Below, piece by piece: positions 31,188 through 37,831 of a stretch of 37,831 nt of DNA (positions within the stretch are counted from its first letter, which is position 1; each line of letters starts with the position of its first letter). The stretch lies in assembly GCA_030596395.1 (NCBI GenBank), contig JAUVKF010000031.1, positions 1 to 37,831 of the forward strand, read 5' to 3'. The stretch comes from Chlorobiota bacterium. Lineage in GTDB: Bacteria; Bacteroidota; Bacteroidia; Bacteroidales; F082. Under the pieces are notes generated by a model. That model saw only the letters and a list, made by a program, of their open reading frames with translations. It did not search any database and was not told the origin of the DNA. A program made the translations under genes and the position numbers.

Positions 31188-32669
31188 ATGCTCAAAACCA
31201 AAATATTTCTCTTTATTTTATTGATTGTTCCGGGCTTGTTTGTTAATTGTGATGGCCAACAGCTTAAAGACCGACCGGCTTATGCTGCTGGAAAATTTTA
31301 CGAAAGCGATTCGACAAAACTCAGAGCAAATCTTAACTACCTGTTTAATAGCGCAGAGCAACTTGAAACAGCTAATATCCTGGCAATTATTTCTCCGCAT
31401 GCCGGTTATGTTTATTCGGGGTCGGTTGCTGCAATTGCATTTAAACAGGTAGACCCTGACAAAAATTATAAAAATATTTTTGTGATTGGTTCCTCCCATA
31501 CCATGCCCATTAATGGAGCTTCAATTTATGTGGCTGGTGATTATATCACTCCTTTGGGAAAAGTAAGTGTGAATAAAACTCTGGCCAGGAAACTGATCAA
31601 TGAAAACAAATATTTTTCGTTTATTCGACAAGCGCATGTTAATGAACATATCCTTGAAAATCAATTACCATTTCTTCAATATCATTTAAAAAAAGATTTC
31701 CAGATTGTACCCATTTCAATCGGAACTGATGATGAAAACGTCCTGAAATCAATAGCAGAATCACTTAAACCATATCTGAACGATGAAAACCTGTTTGTGA
31801 TCAGCGCTGATTTTTCTCACTATCCACGCTATCGCGATGCCCGGCACGCCGACAGCCTTACAGCAAAAGCCATCATCAGCAACAATGTTGAAACATTTGA
31901 CCTCGCGCTCAATCAGAATGAGGTTTCAAATTATCCGGGACTTGTTACCAGTACCTGCGGAAGTACATCCATAAAAATGATGCTTTACATCACTGAACAT
32001 GATACTGGATTGAAATACATACCACTATCTTATAAGAATTCAGGAGATGTGGCAATTGGCGATAAAAACAGGGTGGTTGGGTATTTTGCTCTTGCGCTCG
32101 TTAGTGAGGCAACTGACGAAAATGAATTTTTAACTGCCAAAGATAAATCAGATCTGCTGCGCATTGCCAGGCTAACCATTGATGAATACATCAATAAAGA
32201 AGAAGTCCCACAAATTGATCCAACGCAGTTTTCTGACAATTTACTGGTAAAAAGTGGTGCATTTGTAACATTGAATAAAAACCACCAGTTACGGGGATGT
32301 ATCGGACGCTTTATTGCAGATGAACCGCTTTACAAAGTTGTTCAGAATATGGCCATATCAGCAGCAACACAGGATTACCGCTTCCAGGTTGTTCAGCCAC
32401 CCGAGTTACAAATGCTAGAGATTGAGATTTCAGTTTTAACACCTTTAAAGAAGGTCAATTCGATTGATGAAATTGAATTAGGAAGGGACGGGATCTACAT
32501 TGTGAAAGGATCAAGATCAGGTACTTTTTTACCGCAGGTAGCTACCGAAACCGGATGGACATTAGAAGAATTCCTGGGCCATTGTGCACGTGATAAAGCC
32601 GGTATTGGCTGGGAAGGTTGGAAGGATGCAGATATATATATTTACCAGGCGATTGTGTTTGGTGAATAA
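31188..32669 (+). CDS. AmmeMemoRadiSam proteins B and A fused (Memo-AMMECR1)
   Basis: This 493-residue fusion begins with a signal peptide (IFLFILLIVPGLFVNCDG). Residues 30-300 are a Memo/AmrB domain keeping all five metal- or active-site residues seen in human MEMO1: ISPHAGYVYSG (His), IGSSHTMPI (His), ISADFSHYPRYRDA (Asp and His) and TSTCGSTSI (Cys). Residues 315-490 are an AMMECR1/AmrA domain with its invariant LRGCIGRF. In many genomes the two are separate genes, so fusion supports a shared task. Export fits the signal on AmrS. Extradiol-dioxygenase ancestry and metal binding are known for Memo, but the bacterial reaction is unknown. Confidence 0.93.
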   Translation: MLKTKIFLFILLIVPGLFVNCDGQQLKDRPAYAAGKFYESDSTKLRANLNYLFNSAEQLETANILAIISPHAGYVYSGSVAAIAFKQVDPDKNYKNIFVIGSSHTMPINGASIYVAGDYITPLGKVSVNKTLARKLINENKYFSFIRQAHVNEHILENQLPFLQYHLKKDFQIVPISIGTDDENVLKSIAESLKPYLNDENLFVISADFSHYPRYRDARHADSLTAKAIISNNVETFDLALNQNEVSNYPGLVTSTCGSTSIKMMLYITEHDTGLKYIPLSYKNSGDVAIGDKNRVVGYFALALVSEATDENEFLTAKDKSDLLRIARLTIDEYINKEEVPQIDPTQFSDNLLVKSGAFVTLNKNHQLRGCIGRFIADEPLYKVVQNMAISAATQDYRFQVVQPPELQMLEIEISVLTPLKKVNSIDEIELGRDGIYIVKGSRSGTFLPQVATETGWTLEEFLGHCARDKAGIGWEGWKDADIYIYQAIVFGE

Positions 32670-32680
32670 CATCCTGCAAT

Positions 32681-32797
32681 TTGCTGAAAATTAATATTTT
32701 TGAAGTTACCTTAGGGTCTTCACGCCTGATTGATGAGATGGCTGTTGGATATGGTTACCAAGAACCTGACTGGTATAACACTGGGATATTTAACTAA
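32681..32797 (+). other. Possible coding remnant after amrBA
   Basis: A 38-codon frame with only a TTG start and no Met until its middle reads protein-like, for example SSRLIDEMAVGYGYQEPDW then YNTGIFN and stop. I do not recognise it. It could be the tail of a decayed gene or chance. Nothing else is visible in this gap. Confidence 0.3.
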
Positions 32798-35700
32798 TTA
32801 CTGTTTATTGCTGCTAATGTATTCGGTTGGTGTCATTCCGTACTCGTTGGCAAAACATTTGCTAAAGTAAGAATGGTTATTAAACCCGTAATTATAGGCT
32901 GCCTCAGAAACTTTTGCTCCATCACTTCTTAAATATGAGGCGGCTTTTTTTAATCGTATAGTGCGAACAAATTCACTTGTCGATTGGTCGGTGAGGGCTT
33001 TTAGTTTCCGGTGCAACTGAACACGGCTCATGGCCATTTCCCGTCCAAACTTCTCTACACTAAATTCCGAATCGGATATGTATTCGTCAACAATGCCAAG
33101 GGCTTTTTGAATAAATTGCTGATCAACACCAAGCATTTCCTCCGACGCAAAATCAAATCCAGGATCAAATCTTCGCATAAAACTTTCCCTGAGTTTTTTA
33201 CGTTGTTCAATCAGTTTTTTCACCCAAACCTGCAATTCCTGGACATTAAACGGTTTTGGCAAATAGACATCTGCACCGGTTTCAATTCCTTCAATTTTTT
33301 GTTCCATTGATGCACGCGCCGTTACAAGTACAACTGGAATATGGCTTGTGCGTTCATCGGTTTTTATTCTTGTGCACATTTCGTTGCCATCCATTTTAGG
33401 CATCATCACATCACTGATGATCAAATCCGGAACCTTTTCGATTGCCTGGTTTAAACCTTGCTCACCATCCTTAGCCTCCTCTATCATATATTGATTCTCA
33501 TCGAAACAACTTCGTACGTATGATCGCATATCGGCATTGTCTTCAACAATAAGCAAAATCGGCAAACCTTTCTTTACTTCAGTTTGTTCTGCTTTCGCCG
33601 GTTGCTCCACAGTTTCTGTTAGGTTTGAATCCAAAGTATCTACCACCTGACTATCCTCTTCTTCTGGATTTATTTCTTCTGGCTTCAGGTGATCTTTTCC
33701 TTTAGGGATGGTAAATGTAAATAAAGAGCCTTCTCCCAATTTGCTTTTTACCCAAATTGTTCCATGATGAAGTTCAACCAGTTCTTTGGTTAATGCCAGG
33801 CCGATTCCTGTCCCCTCATACCCTCTTTTATCGGTATCGTTCACCTGGTAAAAGCGATCGAACACATTGGTAAGTTTATCTTCAGGAATTCCGATGCCAG
33901 TATCTGTAACACAAAACTGCACTTTATTCTCATTCTCACCAATACATGTTAAATCAACATTAACCTGTCCTCCTTTATCAGTAAACTTAAAGGCATTTGA
34001 AAGCAAATTATTCAATATTTTTTCAAGCTTTTCTTCATCGGCATAAACATAACAGTTATCATATTTTGAAGTAAAAACAAGCTTAATATTCTTTTCAATT
34101 ACCATTGACTCAAAAGACTGAACGAGCCGGTTTACAAAATCAACGATCTCGATTTTTCTAGCATATAGCCTGATTTTACCAGATTCGAGTTTATACAGGT
34201 TGAGCAATTCATTGATCATTGAATATAAGCGGTTTGCATTGCGCTGTATAATACCCAACTCATTTTTTAAATCAATATCAGTTGTTTTGGAAATAATGTT
34301 TTCCAAAGGCCCCTTAATTAAGGTGAGCGGTGTACGGAATTCGTGGGAAACATTTGAGAAAAAGTGCTCTTTCGATCGTTCCGATTCTTCAGCCCTTTGC
34401 TTTTCATACTCAATTATTTTATTCTTTTCTTCGAGCCTTTTGTTGTTTCGGCGAACATACAACAAACGGCTAAACAATGCGCCGGCAAGAAACAGTATCG
34501 CGATCCCGGCAAACAAAATAGTCCTTTGCCTGTTTTTTTCTTTATTTAAGTTTTCCTGGTAAGCCAGTTTTGTATTTAAACGTTCCTCAACCATGGCAAG
34601 ACTGTCAGCAAGATATTGTTTTTCAAACTCGTAATTCATCACCAGCCGGGTAACTTCACCCTTATTTTCGAGTTTGTCAAGCGAATCGCGTGAGGTGTAA
34701 TATTCATCCTGAAATTTATAGGCTTTTTTGATGTTACCCAGTTCATGATAGGCATTCTTCAGACATTTACAACTGTTCACTATCTCTTCAAGATAATTAA
34801 ATTCGCTGGCCTGTTCGTAGGCTTTTTTACACCATTGCTCGGCTTTCACAGGTTTATCCAGTTCAAGGTACAGGGAACCAATATCAATCAATGCAGCAAT
34901 CATATGATTTTTGTCGCCCATTTCCTTCTTCATTTCCAGGTTTTTTTGAAAATAATCCATTGCCATAGTAAAATTACCCTGTAAAGAATATATGTTTCCC
35001 AAATTCCGGTACACATTACTTATCGTTGTTTTATCATCAATTTCAGTCCCCAATTTCAACGCGCTTACATAATAATCTACGGCTACATCCAACTCACCCA
35101 TCTCTTTATATACAACACCAAGATTATTATAAACAGTGGAAAGTCCGCGGGTGTGATTCATTTCTTTAAACGAAGCTTCGCTACTGAGAAAATACGATAA
35201 GGCCCTGGTGAAATTCTTTTGACGCAGGTATATTAATCCAATATTTTGGTTTGCCGATGCTATACGATATGTTAAATTCAACTCTTCCGCAATCTTCAGG
35301 TTTTTATGAAAATAATCGATGGCCATCGGCAGGTTTTCCTGCGTTGAATAAATAACACCCATGTTGTTGTAAGAGATTGCCATCCCCTTCCGGTCGTTAA
35401 GTTCTTCTTTAATTGCCAGGCTATTAAGGTGTGCTTCAAGGGCACGGTCATAATTTCCAAGCGCTTTGTGGGTAACTCCTATGTTATTATAAATCTTCGA
35501 CATTGCTAAGCTTGCATCCACCTGTTTTGCCCGTTGGAGCGCCTGGTTGTATAATTCAAGTGCCTTCTGAAAATCATCCTTAAAATATACCGACAAGCCC
35601 ATTGTTTTTAAGGCAGTGGCTTGCATGACAAAGTCGTTTTTCTGAACCGCAAAATTGAGCAGGGTTTCAGCAAGCACATAGCCGGAATCGGGATTAATAA

Positions 35701-35887
35701 ATAATGTTTTCCATGAAATATTTTTCATGGCTTCCATGCGGCTGGTATCGGGTTGTTGCTTGTTATTCCAAACGGTCCATAAACTGTCAATATCCTGTGC
35801 GCGAAGATGAAATGAAAAAGAAATAACCAGAATAAATACAAAATACCAGTTGCAGTTTTTACAAACGGGATTAAAAAACTTTCTCAT
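32798..35887 (-). CDS. Hybrid two-component system: TPR sensor kinase, receiver and AraC output
   Basis: A 1,029-residue one-protein signalling system. A signal peptide (YFVFILVISFSFHLRAQ) is followed by about eight TPR repeats in the periplasm (about 75-400; SKIYNNIGVTHKALGNYDRA is typical). Next are a transmembrane helix (about 450-470, ILFAGIAILFLAGALF), a coiled coil, HisKA with FSNVSHEFRTPLTLIKG at about 515, and HATPase with NNLLSNAFKFTD, DTGIGIPEDKL and GYEGTGIGLAL. The receiver has VEDNADMRS, phosphoacceptor ISDVMMPKMDG at about 824, and LPKPF. An AraC HTH closes it (about 940-1029). Such proteins usually regulate polysaccharide genes, but their sensors are Reg_prop propellers. With TPRs and no SusC/D nearby, the signal is unknown. 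Confidence 0.95.
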   Translation of the reverse strand: MRKFFNPVCKNCNWYFVFILVISFSFHLRAQDIDSLWTVWNNKQQPDTSRMEAMKNISWKTLFINPDSGYVLAETLLNFAVQKNDFVMQATALKTMGLSVYFKDDFQKALELYNQALQRAKQVDASLAMSKIYNNIGVTHKALGNYDRALEAHLNSLAIKEELNDRKGMAISYNNMGVIYSTQENLPMAIDYFHKNLKIAEELNLTYRIASANQNIGLIYLRQKNFTRALSYFLSSEASFKEMNHTRGLSTVYNNLGVVYKEMGELDVAVDYYVSALKLGTEIDDKTTISNVYRNLGNIYSLQGNFTMAMDYFQKNLEMKKEMGDKNHMIAALIDIGSLYLELDKPVKAEQWCKKAYEQASEFNYLEEIVNSCKCLKNAYHELGNIKKAYKFQDEYYTSRDSLDKLENKGEVTRLVMNYEFEKQYLADSLAMVEERLNTKLAYQENLNKEKNRQRTILFAGIAILFLAGALFSRLLYVRRNNKRLEEKNKIIEYEKQRAEESERSKEHFFSNVSHEFRTPLTLIKGPLENIISKTTDIDLKNELGIIQRNANRLYSMINELLNLYKLESGKIRLYARKIEIVDFVNRLVQSFESMVIEKNIKLVFTSKYDNCYVYADEEKLEKILNNLLSNAFKFTDKGGQVNVDLTCIGENENKVQFCVTDTGIGIPEDKLTNVFDRFYQVNDTDKRGYEGTGIGLALTKELVELHHGTIWVKSKLGEGSLFTFTIPKGKDHLKPEEINPEEEDSQVVDTLDSNLTETVEQPAKAEQTEVKKGLPILLIVEDNADMRSYVRSCFDENQYMIEEAKDGEQGLNQAIEKVPDLIISDVMMPKMDGNEMCTRIKTDERTSHIPVVLVTARASMEQKIEGIETGADVYLPKPFNVQELQVWVKKLIEQRKKLRESFMRRFDPGFDFASEEMLGVDQQFIQKALGIVDEYISDSEFSVEKFGREMAMSRVQLHRKLKALTDQSTSEFVRTIRLKKAASYLRSDGAKVSEAAYNYGFNNHSYFSKCFANEYGMTPTEYISSNKQ

Positions 35888-35986
35888 TAACTATCCAGAC
35901 TTAGGTTTTGTAAATGTAATATTTTACTCAAACCGGGTGTTTTAGAGATTATTAGGTGGTTATGAAGAGGACTCCGGTTAGACACA

Positions 35987-35994
35987 CAAAGATA
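35987..35994 (-). promoter_or_regulatory. Candidate -7 promoter box (TATCTTTG) for the hybrid sensor gene
   Basis: On the minus strand TATCTTTG fits TAnnTTTG and lies about 100 nt ahead of the start codon. No upstream TTG at proper distance is seen. Confidence 0.4.
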
Positions 35995-36003
35995 CCAATA
36001 ATG

Positions 36004-37320
36004 TTATTTGCTATGATCTTTATTAAATAATTTTAAGCGATATTCCAGTTCAGGGAATTGTTCACGCTTAACCAATGACACACACGCCCTGATGCCCTCT
36101 TTTCGCTCGCTACCGGTTATGAGCAATGAAATGGCGCTGATCCCATAATAAACCAGTTCGTTCAACAATTCCTCGGCATCCATTCCCGGATAAGAAAAAG
36201 TAAAATAAAAGCCATCAGCAATGGGATTGTCCTCATCTTTATCGTAAACAATTTTAAAACCGTTATCTATAAATAGTTTCTTCATAATTCTGGCCTTTTC
36301 ACCATACTCCTTTACAACCTCTATAAAGTTGTATTCCCCTGAGTTAACTGCTTTAAGTATAGCTGTTAAGGCATATTGTGGTGTATGTGAAGTGCCTGAG
36401 CTAAGTGAGTAAAGCGTTCCGAAAATCATAGCTCTTCCAACACTATCAAACTGGTAATAACGCTTGAGGCCGGGAGCCCTGGTTTTAAAAACTTTATTAG
36501 AAATGATCATCATTCCAATACGCTGACCGGCATAACTGAACACCTTTGAACTGGAGATCAGCAACACATAATTGTCGGTATATTTTGCTACAGAAGGTTG
36601 ATAAGGAGGTTCTCCAGGCTTCGAATAATCTTTCCTGAAATCCATGCCAAAATAGGCCAGGTCTTCAATAACGATCACATTGTATTTATTGGCCAGGTCA
36701 CCAATAATTTTCAGCTCCCTGTCGGTGAAGCAAATCCAGGATGGGTTGTTCGGGTTGGAATATAAAATGGTTGACACCTTTCCTGTTTCCAGGTATGATT
36801 CCAGTTTTGCTTTCAACTTATCACCCCGGTAATTGTATACATCAAATGATTGATGATCTTGTCCGAGGACCCTTATCTGTTGCTTGTGAACAGGAAAACC
36901 AGGATCTATAAAAAGTGTTCCTTCCCTTTCGGGATGCATACGGTTCAAGGTAAGAAATGCAGCAAAACTACCCTGCATGGAGCCCACCGTAGGTATACAA
37001 CTATCACTATTAACATCAATATCAAGGAATAATTTTGCGAAACGGGATATTTCATTTTTTAAGTCATATGAGCCGAAGATATCCGGATAAATTGATGCCA
37101 CTCCTTTATCGAGTGCTTTCTTTTCAGCATCAATACCAATCTGTACAGCAGGCAAACCGGGAACTCCCATTTCCATTCGGATGTACTTCTGTTCGGTAGC
37201 CTTTTCAATATCATCAATCAATTTTTTAATTTCCCTGATCGAAGCTTTTCCAACTGATTCGAGATTGCTTTCTTTAATTTTCTGGTTTACTGTATTAAAA
37301 TCGACTGGTGTCTTTCTCAT
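36004..37320 (-). CDS. Class I/II PLP-dependent aminotransferase
   Basis: The 438-residue protein has the fold-type I aminotransferase pattern. It includes YSNPNNPSWICFTDRELK with the conserved Asn, VIVIEDLAYFGMDF with the Asp-x-x-Tyr that contacts the cofactor, and the Schiff-base lysine in LISSSKVFSYAGQRIGM. SMQGSFAAFL near residue 120 makes the phosphate-binding loop. The amino-group donor and substrate cannot be read from sequence. A long N-terminal helix (about 1-45) ahead of MEMGVPGLPAVQIG is slightly unusual. It lies about 40 nt downstream of a membrane-protein gene on the same strand. Confidence 0.9.
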   Translation of the reverse strand: MRKTPVDFNTVNQKIKESNLESVGKASIREIKKLIDDIEKATEQKYIRMEMGVPGLPAVQIGIDAEKKALDKGVASIYPDIFGSYDLKNEISRFAKLFLDIDVNSDSCIPTVGSMQGSFAAFLTLNRMHPEREGTLFIDPGFPVHKQQIRVLGQDHQSFDVYNYRGDKLKAKLESYLETGKVSTILYSNPNNPSWICFTDRELKIIGDLANKYNVIVIEDLAYFGMDFRKDYSKPGEPPYQPSVAKYTDNYVLLISSSKVFSYAGQRIGMMIISNKVFKTRAPGLKRYYQFDSVGRAMIFGTLYSLSSGTSHTPQYALTAILKAVNSGEYNFIEVVKEYGEKARIMKKLFIDNGFKIVYDKDEDNPIADGFYFTFSYPGMDAEELLNELVYYGISAISLLITGSERKEGIRACVSLVKREQFPELEYRLKLFNKDHSK

Positions 37321-37361
37321 AGTTTATTAATTATTTAGTTTTGGTTTCATACTGATATTTT

Positions 37362-37831
37362 CTAACTTTTCATCGTATTTGCAACCGCCAGGATGGTTCC
37401 TAATGCAATACCCAAAAGTGCTGCAAACAATACCCTAAAATCGGGCGGCAATAAAAATGTAATGGTATGCGCGGGAATCCAAAAAAACGGAATGGTTTTT
37501 TTAAAAACAAAGTTCCATTGCACATCCCAGTTCAAATTTAAAAATATTTTACCAATCTGCATTGGTCTGAAGAAACCGGTTATGGTGCCACCATTTTCAA
37601 GAATATGTGTGTCGGTTATTTTATGAAAGGTCATCATTACAGGTGCATACACGATGTTCATGGCAAAGCTGGTTGAGAATGCTACCAAAACTTTCTTAAA
37701 ATTCATCGGGCCGCTTAACGCAATGGAAGCATCGTGTACGCCAAGATACTCGAGTAAAACAGGTGTGCCTGATGAAAAAATAATGAAGGCCATATTAATC
37801 GTAACGCCAATAAAACCCCAGACAAGGATTC
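37362..37831 (-). CDS. Integral membrane protein of unknown function (5' end outside window)
   Basis: The frame is open to the window edge, so the start lies beyond 37831. At least 156 residues are visible, with about four hydrophobic segments (WGFIGVTINMAFIIFSSG, VAFSTSFAMNIVYAPVMM, FFWIPAHTITFLLPP and LFAALLGIALGTILAVA). Asn-Trp-Asp followed by Trp...KKTIPFFWIPAHTITFLLPPDFR recalls in layout the C-terminal signature of the Mpv17/PMP22 family (Trp-Pro, Asn-Phe, Pro, Arg). I regard this only as a weak resemblance. It lies just upstream of the aminotransferase gene. Confidence 0.7.
   Translation of the reverse strand, partial: ILVWGFIGVTINMAFIIFSSGTPVLLEYLGVHDASIALSGPMNFKKVLVAFSTSFAMNIVYAPVMMTFHKITDTHILENGGTITGFFRPMQIGKIFLNLNWDVQWNFVFKKTIPFFWIPAHTITFLLPPDFRVLFAALLGIALGTILAVANTMKS

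Noticed and set aside
32798..35887. Polysaccharide utilisation locus around the hybrid sensor
   Set aside because: No SusC/SusD pair or glycoside hydrolase gene is adjacent, and the sensor part is TPR, not Reg_prop.

Overview
The window looks like a chromosomal segment from an uncultured or environmental member of the Bacteroidetes (Bacteroidota), most likely a Bacteroidales or Marinilabiliales-type organism. The grounds are AT-rich sequence, sigma-ABfr-type promoter boxes (TAnnTTTG, twice with TTG exactly 20 nt upstream), a TonB-dependent receptor with an N-terminal carboxypeptidase-like domain, a one-protein hybrid two-component system with AraC output, SMUG2, a GWxTD protein, and short DinB/DnaE next to an XRE-S24 repressor. 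These are family-level inferences, not a phylogeny.

Layout. 1-6.4 kb: a MITE-like element, then minus-strand genes for an SDR, SmpB, an SPFH protein, a PD40 beta-propeller and a TonB receptor. The receptor is preceded by a clear TPP riboswitch, so it probably imports thiamin. A 145-bp tandem repeat follows. 6.4-10.3 kb: a DUF434 protein, AroQ, a family 2 glycosyltransferase (probable TTG start) directly after the wreck of an LpxL/HtrB-type acyltransferase, and a GWxTD protein. 10.5-11.6 kb: two tRNA-Ser genes (TGA and CGA) whose 3' flanks are near copies of one another and carry REP-like hairpins. A small GIY-YIG nuclease gene lies between them, and its first codons are themselves repeat sequence. 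11.6-14.1 kb: a twelve-haem cytochrome c gene broken by two frameshifts and one stop.

14.0-21.1 kb is the strongest functional island, a DNA-damage/mutagenesis locus. A DnaQ exonuclease/UvrC-like GIY-YIG fusion and a LexA-like XRE-S24 repressor run leftward, while dinB and a short catalytic dnaE run rightward. Two perfect 17-bp dyads (TGATTA-N5-TAATCA) stand upstream of dinB as candidate operators. A REP-associated tyrosine transposase and its 20-nt palindromes have invaded the space between the two arms, and the palindromes also supply the last codons of dinB and of the transposase.

21.2-27 kb: a DUF6398 protein, a voltage-gated K+ channel with a zinc-ribbon tail, two small haem-binding c-type proteins, a hairpin repeat between converging genes, and a four-gene 2-oxoacid:ferredoxin oxidoreductase operon. 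27.1-32.7 kb: an AmmeMemoRadiSam locus. A SpeE-like polytopic membrane protein, a radical SAM enzyme (AmrS) and a SMUG2 glycosylase run leftward, and a fused AmrB(Memo)-AmrA(AMMECR1) protein is transcribed divergently from a very good promoter. Both Amr proteins carry export-type N-termini and the SpeE-like protein lacks the usual catalytic Asp motif, which suggests an uncharacterised envelope system. 32.8-37.8 kb: a hybrid two-component sensor, a PLP aminotransferase and the 3' part of a membrane protein running off the edge.
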